A stretch of 39,057 nucleotides of DNA from JACMPA01 sp035564115 (lineage in GTDB: Bacteria > Patescibacteriota > Saccharimonadia > Saccharimonadales > UBA4665): the NCBI GenBank assembly GCA_035564115.1, contig DATMTN010000030.1, forward strand, positions 1 to 39,057, read 5' to 3'. Positions 1 to 8,407 of this stretch are shown piece by piece (the stretch's first letter is position 1; each line of letters opens with the position of its first letter). The notes under the pieces are model-generated. The model ran no database searches. It saw nothing but the letters and a program-made list of their open reading frames with translations, and had not been told where the DNA came from. The position numbers and the translations under genes are program-made.

Positions 1-85
1 CCAGCAAAATGCCAACCCCGAAAAGATAGCTAGGCTACTTCAAATATCGCTCAAGGACAAGCACACCGTAACAATCGTACGCTAG
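1..85 (+). CDS. C-terminal end of an upstream gene (partial)
   Basis: Reading from base 2, an open frame runs 27 codons to TAG at 83-85. It ends in a lysine-rich, partly amphipathic stretch (NPEKIARLLQISLKDK) and TIVR. Only the C-terminus is present, so no family can be named. The frame is called because it is open from the window edge and lies upstream of a promoter for the next gene. It could be chance open frame. Confidence 0.4.
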   Translation, partial: QQNANPEKIARLLQISLKDKHTVTIVR

Positions 86-139
86 TACATCATGGCGGAT
101 TATACCGTATTTTCTTACTGTAAGGTTCGCCTCATCGGT

Positions 140-145
140 TATAAT
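140..145 (+). promoter_or_regulatory. -10 box placed for a leaderless transcript
   Basis: TATAAT ends 7 nt before the ATG at 153 and no Shine-Dalgarno sequence is visible. Transcription would start at or next to the start codon. No clear -35 was found (TTACTG at 115-120 is 19 nt away). Confidence 0.6.
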
Positions 146-152
146 TTACCGC

Positions 153-794
153 ATGAAGATCACCAAACTCGAACACGCCTGTCTTGATATCACAAATGGG
201 CCGAGCCGATTAGTCATCGATCCGGGTGCTTTTGCTGGCTCCTTGACCAACCTAGAGGGTATCACCGCGCTCGTTATTACCCACGTGCATCAAGATCATT
301 TTGACGTGGACAAGGTCACTCAGCTGCTTACGGCAAGCCCAGAAGTGCAAGTCTTTACCACTCAGCAAGTTGCCGAGAAGCTACAGGGCGCCAAAGTTAC
401 GGTACCGCAGCTCGACAAGCAGTACAGTGTAGGAAACTTCACCCTAGAGTTCTTTGGGGGAGCCCATGACTTCATATTTGACGGTCTCCAAACACCACAA
501 GATCAGAACTATGGTGTGCTAGTAAACGACCGCCTGTACTACCCAGGTGACTCATTCGCGGCCTGTCCCAAGCCACATACTGTCCTGGCGGTTCCCGGTA
601 ACGCACCGTGGATGAAAGTTGAAGAAGCGCGTGTGTTCATGGAAGCCGATCCGTCACAAATGGTTTTTCCAACCCACAATGGGTTCGTAAACGAAGCTGG
701 ACAGGGACTTATTGACCGCCTTCTAGGCGGCCGTGCACAAGAGACCGGCAGAGCGTATCACTCGCTCAAGCCGGGCGAATCTATCGAAGTTTAG
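153..794 (+). CDS. Metallo-beta-lactamase-fold metal-dependent hydrolase
   Basis: This 213-residue protein has the HxHxDH zinc motif at residues 44-49 (HVHQDH), a later YYPGDSF aspartate and a PTHN histidine, the usual ligand set of the metallo-beta-lactamase fold. Length and motifs resemble the UlaG/YcbL-like single-domain hydrolases. Substrate is not predictable from sequence. No signal peptide is visible, so it is probably cytoplasmic. Start at 153 is supported by a TATAAT 7 nt upstream. The TAG stop overlaps the antisense stop of the convergent pyrH gene by 2-3 bases. Confidence 0.85.
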   Translation: MKITKLEHACLDITNGPSRLVIDPGAFAGSLTNLEGITALVITHVHQDHFDVDKVTQLLTASPEVQVFTTQQVAEKLQGAKVTVPQLDKQYSVGNFTLEFFGGAHDFIFDGLQTPQDQNYGVLVNDRLYYPGDSFAACPKPHTVLAVPGNAPWMKVEEARVFMEADPSQMVFPTHNGFVNEAGQGLIDRLLGGRAQETGRAYHSLKPGESIEV

Positions 795-1495
795 CTGATC
801 TTGGTACCGACGTGGTCGCCGCTGCTGACTCGTAGGATATTGCCTTCGTTCAGGGCATCAAAGACGATAACAGGTAGTTCGTATTCCATGGCCAGGCCCA
901 AGGCAGCCTTGTCCATAACCTTGATGTCGGCATCCTCAACGGCCTGCTGGAAGCTCATCGACTCAACTTTGCTCGCATCTTCAAACTTAGCCGGGTCCTT
1001 ATCGTAGACACCGTCTACTTTGGTCGCCTTGAGTACCACATCACACTCTAGTTCGAGGGCCAATGACAGGGCAGCCGTGTCGGTCGTGAGGTAAGGGCGG
1101 CCAATACCACCAGCTACGATGACTACGTGGCCTTTTTCGAGATCGCTGATTGCGCGGCGATGCGTGAACTGGTCAGCAACTTGATCGGCCTTGATATTAG
1201 TTAGGGCACGGGCGCTAACAGCTTTGGCATTGAAGATATCAGACAAGGCAATCGCATTCATAATAGTCGCCAGCATCCCGATGTTATCGGCCGTCACACG
1301 GCCAATACCATGTCCAGCTAGCTGAGCACCCCGGGCGTAGTTGCCGCCCCCCACCATGATTACCACCTGCGTGCCAGCTTCAACAACCTTTTTAACTTCG
1401 TGGCCGATCCAGGCGGCCAGCTCGGCATCAATACCGCCCTCGAATTTACCTGATAACTGTTCACCGGATAATTTAAGTAAAACTCTTTTATACAT
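791..1495 (-). CDS. pyrH: UMP kinase
   Basis: This enzyme phosphorylates UMP to UDP in pyrimidine nucleotide synthesis. The 234 residues show the amino-acid-kinase fold hallmarks of bacterial UMP kinase: KLSGE near residue 8, GGGN near 49, the DNIGMLAT segment near 70, GGIGRPYLTTDTAA near 130 and KATKVDGVYDKDP near 156. Length is normal for bacterial PyrH (about 235-245). A TAGACT hexamer lies 8 nt upstream of the ATG (plus-strand 1504-1509), back to back with the promoter of the divergent exonuclease gene. It converges on the upstream hydrolase with overlapping stop codons. In many bacteria pyrH sits with tsf and frr; here it stands alone. Confidence 0.95.
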   Translation of the reverse strand: MYKRVLLKLSGEQLSGKFEGGIDAELAAWIGHEVKKVVEAGTQVVIMVGGGNYARGAQLAGHGIGRVTADNIGMLATIMNAIALSDIFNAKAVSARALTNIKADQVADQFTHRRAISDLEKGHVVIVAGGIGRPYLTTDTAALSLALELECDVVLKATKVDGVYDKDPAKFEDASKVESMSFQQAVEDADIKVMDKAALGLAMEYELPVIVFDALNEGNILRVSSGDHVGTKIS

Positions 1496-1542
1496 CGGGG
1501 TATAGTCTAGCAGATTACAGAGATGATAGATACAATAGAGGT

Positions 1543-2340
1543 ATGAAGATATACTCCTGGAACGTGAACGGCATTCGCGCCGTCGTGAAGAAAGAAACCT
1601 TTCAACAATTTGTAGAGTCGGAGAAGCCCGATATTCTCTGCCTGCAAGAAACTAAAGCGGAGCAGGGCCAGGCAGTCATCGACATGGCCGACTATCACGA
1701 ATATTGGAACTCATCACAGACCAAAAAAGGCTATAGTGGCACGGCCATTTTCAGCAAGCAGGAACCAATTGCCATCATCAACGATATTCCCGAAAATATT
1801 GCCGAAGCCAACGGACTCATATCTGATGGTTACGGTGACGCCAACAAAGAAGGCCGCGTAATCGCAGCCGAATATGAGGAGTTCTATGTTGTGACCTGCT
1901 ACACTCCGAACGCCAAAGATGGCTTGCTGCGTATCGATCTGCGCCAAAAGTGGGATGCGGCCATGACTGCGTATTGTGCGGAGCTTCAGACTAAAAAACC
2001 CGTCATCTACTGCGGCGACATGAACGTCGCCCACACCGAAGATGACTTGGCGAATCCCAAGCCAAACATCGGTAAAAAAGGCTTTAGTGCCGAAGAGCGC
2101 AGCGGGTTCGATAATTGGTTAGCAGCCGGTTTCGTGGATACCTTACGTGAGTTCAAACAGGGCAATGGCTACTACACCTGGTGGAGTCACTTCGCCAATG
2201 CCCGGGCGCGCAACGTCGGCTGGCGCATTGACTACTTCCTGATATCCGAATCGCTCAAAAGCAAACTAAAGGCAGCCGCTATCCACCCAACAGTCATGGG
2301 TTCGGACCACTGCCCGGTCAGTATCGAACTCGACATCTAA
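1543..2340 (+). CDS. xth: Exodeoxyribonuclease III (AP endonuclease)
   Basis: This is an endonuclease/exonuclease/phosphatase-fold enzyme that cleaves DNA at abasic sites in base excision repair. The 265 residues contain WNVNGIRA at the N-terminus, DILCLQETK (metal-binding Glu), CGDMNVAH, a WWSHFANARARNVGWRIDYFL stretch and the C-terminal GSDHCPV with the catalytic Asp-His pair. Length is typical of ExoA/XthA. TACAAT at 1531-1536 sits 6 nt before the ATG, again suggesting a leaderless start. It leads a tight run with the DUF1697 gene (3-nt gap) and the alpha/beta hydrolase. Confidence 0.93.
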   Translation: MKIYSWNVNGIRAVVKKETFQQFVESEKPDILCLQETKAEQGQAVIDMADYHEYWNSSQTKKGYSGTAIFSKQEPIAIINDIPENIAEANGLISDGYGDANKEGRVIAAEYEEFYVVTCYTPNAKDGLLRIDLRQKWDAAMTAYCAELQTKKPVIYCGDMNVAHTEDDLANPKPNIGKKGFSAEERSGFDNWLAAGFVDTLREFKQGNGYYTWWSHFANARARNVGWRIDYFLISESLKSKLKAAAIHPTVMGSDHCPVSIELDI

Positions 2341-2343
2341 GTC

Positions 2344-2892
2344 ATGAAATACGTTGCCCTCCTGCGCGGCATTAACGTTGGCGGTAAAAACAAAGTGTCG
2401 ATGACTGATCTGCGGGTGTGCCTGGAGGAGCTAGGCTACACAGATGTCACGACGTACATTGCGAGTGGTAATGTGCTACTAACCTCAGCCAAATCACCGC
2501 TCGAGATTCAAGCACAGATCGAGAAAGCCTTGCCACGACAGTTCAAGCTCGACAGCAAGCTTATCAAAGTCCTCATCCTCAATCCCACACAATTGCAAAA
2601 AGTTATCGACGAAAAGCCACTCGCGTTTGGTGACCAGCCGGGCACTTTTCATAGTGATGTCATTTTCCTCATGGGTATCGACAACACCGAAGCACGACGA
2701 GTGTTCAGCCCAAGAGAAGGTGTTGACACCGTATGGCCAGGGCCAGGTGTCATATACTCACAGCGCCTGAGTGCTGAGCGCACCAAAAGCCGTCTCGGAA
2801 AAATCGTTGGCACACCGGCGTATAAATCCATGACCATCCGTACCTGGGGCACCGTTAACAAACTCCTAGAAATGCTACAATCAAACCCATGA
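2344..2892 (+). CDS. DUF1697 domain protein
   Basis: The 182-residue protein opens with YVALLRGINVGGKNKVSM and continues with an ASGNVLLTS segment, the signature of the DUF1697 family, of normal length. The biochemical role of this family is unknown. It begins 3 nt after the exonuclease stop and its own TGA overlaps the ATG of the next gene by 4 nt, so the three genes probably form one transcript. No signal peptide or membrane segment is apparent. Confidence 0.88.
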   Translation: MKYVALLRGINVGGKNKVSMTDLRVCLEELGYTDVTTYIASGNVLLTSAKSPLEIQAQIEKALPRQFKLDSKLIKVLILNPTQLQKVIDEKPLAFGDQPGTFHSDVIFLMGIDNTEARRVFSPREGVDTVWPGPGVIYSQRLSAERTKSRLGKIVGTPAYKSMTIRTWGTVNKLLEMLQSNP

Positions 2893-3803
2893 CACCAGAC
2901 AAATTCACAAATCAAGAATTGATGCTCGCAGTCGGTGATGGCCATCAGCTCTATGTCCAAGACTGGGGTAGCCAAGACGCTAAGACGCCTATATTTTTCC
3001 TGCACGGTGGCCCGGGTAGTGGCTGCGACGATGGACACAAGCAATACTTCGACCCAACAACTCAGCGCGTAATATTTCACGATCAGCGTGGCTGTGGCAA
3101 AAGCCTACCGTATGGTTCACTCGAGAGTAACACGACTCAAAAACTCATCGACGACATCAGTACAATTGCCGATGAGTTACACATCGACAAGTTTGTGATA
3201 GTCGGTGGCTCATGGGGTTCCTGTTTGGCATTCGCCTATGGGCTCGAACACCCAGAGCGAGTGAGTGGCATGGTACTACGCGGTATCTTTACCGGCTCGC
3301 AGTCTGAAATCGATTGGCTGGATCATGGTGAATTTCAGAACTTCTTCCCAGATGCCTGGGAGGCATATCTGGCAACCGTTCCCAAAGAACACCGGGCGAA
3401 CCCGAGCAGCTATCATTACGACCGCGTTACTGGCAAAGACCCGCAGGCAGCCCAAGAGTCTGGTGCCGCGTATCTGACACTCGAGCTTAGCGCCATAAGC
3501 CTTGATGATCGCCACCGACCTATCAGCCCAGTGGATTTTGACCCAAGCAGTATACGAATTGAGATGCACTACATGCACAACCTCTGTTTCTTGCCAGATA
3601 ACTACATCCTCGACAATGCCCACAGACTTAGCATGCCTATTCACCTTATTCATGGACGCTACGACATGGTCTGCCCACCCGTCACCGCATACAAGTTACA
3701 CGCAAAATTCCCCAACAGTGAACTAGTGTGGACGATCAGTGGCCACAGTGCCGAGCACGAAACCTGGACCGCAGTCCGTTCTGCACTGCGACAGCTTACG
3801 TAA
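2889..3803 (+). CDS. Alpha/beta hydrolase, prolyl iminopeptidase type
   Basis: The 304 residues carry the prolyl iminopeptidase arrangement: oxyanion motif HGGPGSG near residue 39, DQRGCGKS near 65, nucleophile elbow GGSWGS near 105, a late aspartate in HGRYDMVCPP and the catalytic histidine in SGHSAEHE. This family (MEROPS S33) releases N-terminal proline from peptides, and length matches. A peptidase fits an organism that lives on host peptides, though that is inference. Its start overlaps the preceding DUF1697 stop (ATGA). It converges on the PafA-like gene with a gap of 13 nt. Confidence 0.88.
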   Translation: MTPDKFTNQELMLAVGDGHQLYVQDWGSQDAKTPIFFLHGGPGSGCDDGHKQYFDPTTQRVIFHDQRGCGKSLPYGSLESNTTQKLIDDISTIADELHIDKFVIVGGSWGSCLAFAYGLEHPERVSGMVLRGIFTGSQSEIDWLDHGEFQNFFPDAWEAYLATVPKEHRANPSSYHYDRVTGKDPQAAQESGAAYLTLELSAISLDDRHRPISPVDFDPSSIRIEMHYMHNLCFLPDNYILDNAHRLSMPIHLIHGRYDMVCPPVTAYKLHAKFPNSELVWTISGHSAEHETWTAVRSALRQLT

Positions 3804-3816
3804 GTATAAATTCAGG

Positions 3817-5322
3817 TTACTTTTTACGCGCTTCAAGAATGGGTGTGAGCTCGGTAGGTACAGCACCGTTCAGCACACCTCCAAGCGGTATCGTCTGAGT
3901 GTATTTACCTTGTTGAATCCGCACATGATCCCAAGATACTTTGAATGGCTGAAGCGTCTGGATGATATAGCCACGCAAGCTGGCACGAGTATCCTGTGGA
4001 GCATTGAGCATCGCGTGCGTAACAATACTTTCATCATAGGTACCGCGGAACGATCCTTTCGCACGGAGTTTGTAGCCGTAGCCATACTGTGTCCGCACGC
4101 CCTCTTTGTCGGCATTCACAATAATTGCATCGTACCGCAAATCCTGACTCTGAGCGTCAATATCGGTCAGGCTCCGCTCAATACCCAACCCTTGATCCCG
4201 GTGATACCGCTTGAGAATAAGCATGAACTTGGCCATGGCATCGGAGCGATTTGCCAGCAGGTTAATAGATGTTTCGCCTCTTATAACCTTTCGAAAATCT
4301 TCGCAGTACTGTTTCATCTCGCAGGCAATCGCATATGCATCGCTGTCTAGGTCAAACATGCGTCCAGCTTGTCCGAGGATTACATCGCTTACATGTTCAG
4401 TGTAGTCAACTGCAACAGTATTGCCCTGAACTCTGAGTCCGCCTTCGGGGTCCAGTGTCAGCTGATTATAGCGGTGGGCAGCCGCTATAATACTGGTTTT
4501 CATCACGGAAGTCCGCTCGGCAAGCTCGTCAGCCAATCGTTCATCGAATAGGACAGCCATGAGTGCGCTCATACCACCCACACGGGCATTGATAGCCCAG
4601 TCGGATATATTGACGTCATTCAAGCGTACTTCGACACGGCCTGGCGCAGCCTCAATGCCAGTAACAGTACGATACATTGTATTGTAGTAGCCGTAGCCGC
4701 TCTCGTCGCGCACGTCCTTCCACTTCTGCCCAAAATACAAACCATCAGGGGTGACAAGGCCAGCACCGGTCATGAATGACCGCGCTGCAAGGAACGATAG
4801 AAACGCCCGCCGAGCGGGAGCATTTTGATTAAAGTATTGAGCTTCCGTATCTGTGAAAAAACCGAAGTTATCTTGGCTAGCCTTGGTATTACCGTGACTA
4901 TCAATAGTTCGACGCTGGATTCTGATCTGGACTGGCAATTCTCGTGTCGCGGCAGTTTCTTCGGCGTAGTTCTGGGCAGTTGCCACTATTAATCGCTCAC
5001 CAGCGCGAATGTATGGTGGTAAATCCTTAATTTTAGCTACTTCGGGCGTCGCTCGTTCCGGGTTATCCCAGGGACAATACTGACCCTCTCCCGCATAATC
5101 GTATGAACCGCCAGCATAGAGTAATCCGCCATTCTGCATAAAGTAGCCACTCGTGCTTGATTCCGCCGATGCGCGTTTAATGTTAGCCGGGATATGGTTT
5201 CCCATCTCTGCAGTCAAAGCACCGGCATCTTCAAGCTGCTTATCACCGATCCGAATAACCAAACCTGTTTCTTCTTCATTGCCATAGGCAATAGGGCTGA
5301 TGATTTGTTCAGCTGAACTCAT
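3817..5322 (-). CDS. PafA/Dop-like (Pup ligase/deamidase fold) protein
   Basis: The 501 residues resemble the PafA/Dop branch of the glutamine-synthetase-like carboxylate-amine ligases, which attach or remove the protein modifier Pup in Actinobacteria. Matching landmarks are GNEEETG at 14-20 (Mg-ATP loop), NGGLLY at 64-69, PERATPE at 88-94, AGER at 107-110, DSHGNTKASQDNF at 141-153 (Pup enzymes: D..GN..G.HEN[YF]) and TGAGLV. The catalytic aspartate that normally follows LY is replaced by Ala-Gly, and a longer insertion separates LY from the PE motif. No pup, proteasome or mpa gene is in the window. A TATAAT box lies 8 nt before the ATG. Activity and substrate are unknown. Confidence 0.75.
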   Translation of the reverse strand: MSSAEQIISPIAYGNEEETGLVIRIGDKQLEDAGALTAEMGNHIPANIKRASAESSTSGYFMQNGGLLYAGGSYDYAGEGQYCPWDNPERATPEVAKIKDLPPYIRAGERLIVATAQNYAEETAATRELPVQIRIQRRTIDSHGNTKASQDNFGFFTDTEAQYFNQNAPARRAFLSFLAARSFMTGAGLVTPDGLYFGQKWKDVRDESGYGYYNTMYRTVTGIEAAPGRVEVRLNDVNISDWAINARVGGMSALMAVLFDERLADELAERTSVMKTSIIAAAHRYNQLTLDPEGGLRVQGNTVAVDYTEHVSDVILGQAGRMFDLDSDAYAIACEMKQYCEDFRKVIRGETSINLLANRSDAMAKFMLILKRYHRDQGLGIERSLTDIDAQSQDLRYDAIIVNADKEGVRTQYGYGYKLRAKGSFRGTYDESIVTHAMLNAPQDTRASLRGYIIQTLQPFKVSWDHVRIQQGKYTQTIPLGGVLNGAVPTELTPILEARKK

Positions 5323-5330
5323 GGGTGATG

Positions 5331-5336
5331 ATTATA
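5331..5336 (-). promoter_or_regulatory. -10 box for the PafA/Dop-like gene
   Basis: On the minus strand TATAAT is followed by 8 nt and then the ATG at 5322, with no Shine-Dalgarno between. This predicts a leaderless mRNA. No convincing -35 is visible. Confidence 0.6.
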
Positions 5337-5416
5337 CTCCTCTAGACATTTCCATCCATAAGCGTGAACAGATGCGGTAGAATAAGGTAGCTATTGTTTA
5401 AGAGGCCTTGGAGCAT

Positions 5417-6127
5417 ATGAACCGATTTGCAGTTTTTGATATTGATGGCACTGTTATTCGGTGGCAGCTGTTTCACGCCGTCGTCAATGAGCTTGCCAGG
5501 CGCAAACAGATCTCGCCAGAGGCAGCCAGCAAGATCCATGCGGCTCGCATGACGTGGAAACGGCGAGACGGTGAGGACTCATTTAAGGCATATGAACACA
5601 CGCTTTTAGATGTCTACCTCGAAGCGCTATCGGGTATGAGCGTCGTCCAGTACCAAGCAGCAGTCGAAAATGTGTTTGAAGAGTACAAAGATCAGACCTA
5701 CACCTACACACGTGACCTCATTCGGAAGCTAAAAGAGCAGGGCTACTTGCTGTTTGCTATATCTGGCTCCCAACAGGAAATCGTCAATAAATTTGCTACC
5801 TACTATGGGTTTGATGATGCTATCGGTACCCACTTAGAGCAACTTGATGGCACGTTCACCGGCAAGTCAGAGACGCCTGTGCAAGGGAAGGGTGCCTTCC
5901 TCGAAAAGCTGCTCAGTCGGCACGATACGAGCCACGATGGTAGTATTGCCATCGGCGATAGCGAAAGTGATATACCACTGTTAGAAGCCGTCGAACGGCC
6001 CATAGTTTTCAACCCAAATGCTGGCCTGCTCAAAACGGCTCAAGAGCGCGGCTGGAACGTCGTCTTGGAGCGCAAAAATGTCATCTATGAGCTGGAACAA
6101 CACGATGGAACATACATACTGGCATAA
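5417..6127 (+). CDS. HAD-superfamily (subfamily IB) phosphatase
   Basis: The protein (about 236 residues) shows HAD motif I FDIDGTVIRW near its N-terminus, motif II ISGSQQEIVNK near residue 120 and motif IV GDSESDIPLLEAV near 183, as in phosphoserine phosphatase-like HAD-IB hydrolases. The C1-type helical cap lies between motifs I and II. Substrate is unknown. The ATG at 5417 follows GGAG at 5410-5413; an in-frame TTG at 5408 is the alternative. A TAGAAT hexamer at about 5377 may be the -10. The next gene starts inside its 3' end, so the two are probably cotranslated. Confidence 0.82.
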   Translation: MNRFAVFDIDGTVIRWQLFHAVVNELARRKQISPEAASKIHAARMTWKRRDGEDSFKAYEHTLLDVYLEALSGMSVVQYQAAVENVFEEYKDQTYTYTRDLIRKLKEQGYLLFAISGSQQEIVNKFATYYGFDDAIGTHLEQLDGTFTGKSETPVQGKGAFLEKLLSRHDTSHDGSIAIGDSESDIPLLEAVERPIVFNPNAGLLKTAQERGWNVVLERKNVIYELEQHDGTYILA

Positions 6128-6893
6128 ACAGACCCCGGACAAGCCCCTCTTTCCGGACCTCGAGTGGAGTCGTCCAGAAAATCAGGCGACCGCCGGCAAG
6201 CTACTGATTGTTGGCGGCAACTCCTACGGGTTTGCTGCACCTGCCACCGCCTTTCGGTCAGCCGATAAAGCTGGTATTGGCACAGCCCGGATGTTACTAC
6301 CCGAGTCACTGCGGAAAGTGGTTGGTAACACCTTCACTGCCGGTGAGTTTGCCCCGACCACCCCCAGCGGGAGCTTTAGTCAGAAAGCGCTCCTCGAGCT
6401 TCTGACTATGTCCCAGTGGGCCGACGGAGTCCTCCTAGCTGGCGACTTTGGCCGTAACAGCGAAACCGCAGTTCTTATTGAAAAATTCCTCACGAAATAT
6501 ACCGGCCTAGTGACAATGACACAGGATGCGGTGGACTATGTTGTACAAGCGCCAAATCAGGTGGTCGATAGACCGCGTACGACGCTTGTACTAAGCTTTG
6601 CTCAGCTACAAAAGTTTGCTACCAGTGCAAAGTTCACGATCGCCTTTACCTTCGATATGGATTTCCTACGATTGGTCGATGCGTTGCATGCGTTCAGCGC
6701 AACGCATCAGGTGAACATCGTGACCAAACATTTAGACACGATTTTTATTGCTGTTAACGGAGAAGTCAGCAGCACAAAGCTGCCGACCGAAAAGAAAGTC
6801 TGGCGTGTCGAGACCGCCGCCAAGACCGCCACCTGGTGGCTCCAAAACACCACCACTCCCTTCGAGTCCATGAGCACCGCACTTGTGGCATAG
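6105..6893 (+). CDS. Divergent NAD(P)H-hydrate dehydratase (YjeF C-domain)-like protein
   Basis: From the ATG at 6105 the product is 262 residues. KLLIVGGNSYGFAAPATAF followed by AGIGTARMLLPESL matches the opening of ADP/ATP-dependent NAD(P)H-hydrate dehydratase (CARKD, ribokinase-like fold), which repairs damaged nicotinamide cofactors. ADGVLLAGDFGRNSETA corresponds to the segment normally reading GPGLG. The family's usual catalytic NADxD-like and late GTGD blocks are not recognisable, so enzymatic activity is doubtful. An upstream in-frame ATG (6018) would lie deep inside the HAD gene and adds residues unlike the family; 6105 gives a 23-nt overlap and is preferred. Confidence 0.6.
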   Translation: MEHTYWHKQTPDKPLFPDLEWSRPENQATAGKLLIVGGNSYGFAAPATAFRSADKAGIGTARMLLPESLRKVVGNTFTAGEFAPTTPSGSFSQKALLELLTMSQWADGVLLAGDFGRNSETAVLIEKFLTKYTGLVTMTQDAVDYVVQAPNQVVDRPRTTLVLSFAQLQKFATSAKFTIAFTFDMDFLRLVDALHAFSATHQVNIVTKHLDTIFIAVNGEVSSTKLPTEKKVWRVETAAKTATWWLQNTTTPFESMSTALVA

Positions 6894-6925
6894 AGCATAG
6901 ACCAGGCGAAACCGAGTCAATAGAT

Positions 6926-6957
6926 ACTAAAAACCTCCCATAAAGGAGGTTTTTAGT
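6926..6957. terminator. Bidirectional intrinsic terminator
   Basis: A 13-bp perfect stem (6926-6938 with 6945-6957) with a 6-nt loop has A-rich and T-rich flanks, so it can terminate transcripts on both strands: the rightward HAD/YjeF-like pair and the leftward tRNA-Leu. Confidence 0.85.
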
Positions 6958-6958
6958 A

Positions 6959-7044
6959 TGGTGGGCGAGGAGGGACTTGAACCCTCACGAGCTTGCGCTC
7001 ACAAGATTTTGAGTCTAGCGTGTCTACCATTCCACCACTCGCCC
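6959..7044 (-). tRNA. tRNA-Leu (anticodon CAA)
   Basis: The minus strand folds into a class II tRNA: acceptor GGGCGAG/CTCGCCC, long variable arm GAGC-gcaa-GCTC, T arm GAGGGTTCAAGTCCCTC and an encoded 3' CCA (6959-6961). The anticodon loop reads CTCAAAA, giving CAA, which decodes UUG. The anticodon stem has one T-T mismatch (position 28-42). It is followed directly by the bidirectional terminator. Confidence 0.95.
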
Positions 7045-7145
7045 GAGAAGTAGTCGGCCAACAATCATAATCACATAGGTGAATATCAGGGGTAATTGTA
7101 CTATAATATGTTCATTGATGCGAGCCTTGAAGCCGCATAATAATC

Positions 7146-8399
7146 ATGGCAGACGATTCACGACGACACACAAGCAATGGGGGAGGGCACAAACGTACCG
7201 TCCAGCCGCTGCATGGCAAAAGTGACCGTGAGGCAGCCGCTGAGGTTATTCGTCACAAACTCGACCAAATTTACGCCGAGGAACCCGAGGCCAAAGGTGA
7301 AATAGCCGAAGAGGAACAACTCACCCACCGTTCAAAACACCAAAAGTTCATGCATGAGCTGGCCAACTCGGGCAAGGACCTAGCCCAAGTCCAGACTGAG
7401 TGGCACAACTACTACGTTAGCCTACCCGAGAGCGAAAAACACCAAGTCTGGCAAGAGTTCTACGACAGCAATAAGCTGATTTCTAAATATCACAAGGTGA
7501 GTGGTCAGGTTCTGCCCCAACCAGTCGTACCGGCCGAGTCTAAAGAAGTAGTCGTGCAGGACCATACCCCCACCATGCTGGCCGTTCATCCGGCAGGCGC
7601 CGGCCAGGAGCGCCGCACACCTCGGACTATCAAGCAACATATTGTCCATACTGTATCGGCTGGTGGCACTATCAAAGCCAAGCACCACGTGCAGTCACTC
7701 CTATTTGGCGTTAGCATGGGCGCGGTCACACTCGTTATTTTGCTCTTTGGATTTTTCAACGAGATTGTCATTGCACCTTTTATTCAGCCGAGCCGCAGCG
7801 CGAGTGCCGCCCCGCTCATCCTCGATAACAACGGCGTTGCCCCTACCAGCAGCCCAGAAGTCATCATCCCGAAGATAAATGTCGAGATCCCCGTCGACTA
7901 CTCCCAGACGACCACTGACGAAAATCAGATAGAAAACGCCCTAGAGGGTGGCGTCGTACACTATCCGACGACCTCAGTACCGGGACAGAACGGTAATGCC
8001 GCGTTCTTCGGTCACTCTAGCAACAATATTTTCAACAAGGGCAAGTACAAGTTTGCCTTTGTACTGTTGCACACCCTTGTGCCAGGGGATACTTTCTACC
8101 TGACCTACAACAGCAAAGTGTATGTCTACAAAGTCATTACCAAAACAGTGGTCGATCCGAGCGACGTCGAGGTGCTCAACCCAGTTGCCGGTCAGACCGC
8201 GACTGCCACCCTTATCACGTGTGACCCGCCGGGGACCTCACTCCACCGTCTGGTTATTGTCGGCCAGCAGATCAGTCCGGCAGTTGGCACGAATGCGGCC
8301 AGCTCCAGCAACACAGCAGCTGTCGCCAGTGAGAATACCAGCTCACTACCGGGTAATGGCCCGACGCTCTTCTCGCGCCTGTGGCATAGTGTCTTCTAA
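7146..8399 (+). CDS. Sortase with long cytoplasmic N-terminal region
   Basis: Sortases are membrane transpeptidases that link surface proteins at an LPxTG-type motif to the envelope. The catalytic set is visible: His about 290 in AAFFGHSSNN, Cys about 359 in TLITCDPPG and Arg about 368 in LHRLVIVGQ, a spacing typical of class D/E-like sortases. The 417 residues are longer than usual: about 190 charged residues precede one membrane segment near 195-217, and a Ser/Ala-rich tail of about 45 follows the domain. A TATAAT about 38 nt upstream is the likely -10. The secreted protein at 17020-20298, with an LTNTG signal, is a probable substrate. Confidence 0.85.
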   Translation: MADDSRRHTSNGGGHKRTVQPLHGKSDREAAAEVIRHKLDQIYAEEPEAKGEIAEEEQLTHRSKHQKFMHELANSGKDLAQVQTEWHNYYVSLPESEKHQVWQEFYDSNKLISKYHKVSGQVLPQPVVPAESKEVVVQDHTPTMLAVHPAGAGQERRTPRTIKQHIVHTVSAGGTIKAKHHVQSLLFGVSMGAVTLVILLFGFFNEIVIAPFIQPSRSASAAPLILDNNGVAPTSSPEVIIPKINVEIPVDYSQTTTDENQIENALEGGVVHYPTTSVPGQNGNAAFFGHSSNNIFNKGKYKFAFVLLHTLVPGDTFYLTYNSKVYVYKVITKTVVDPSDVEVLNPVAGQTATATLITCDPPGTSLHRLVIVGQQISPAVGTNAASSSNTAAVASENTSSLPGNGPTLFSRLWHSVF

Positions 8400-8407
8400 G
8401 GTTACCG

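Noticed and set aside
6018..6104. Upstream start of the NAD(P)H-hydrate dehydratase-like gene
   Set aside because: It lies deep within the HAD gene and encodes residues without family similarity; ATG 6105 fits the domain start.
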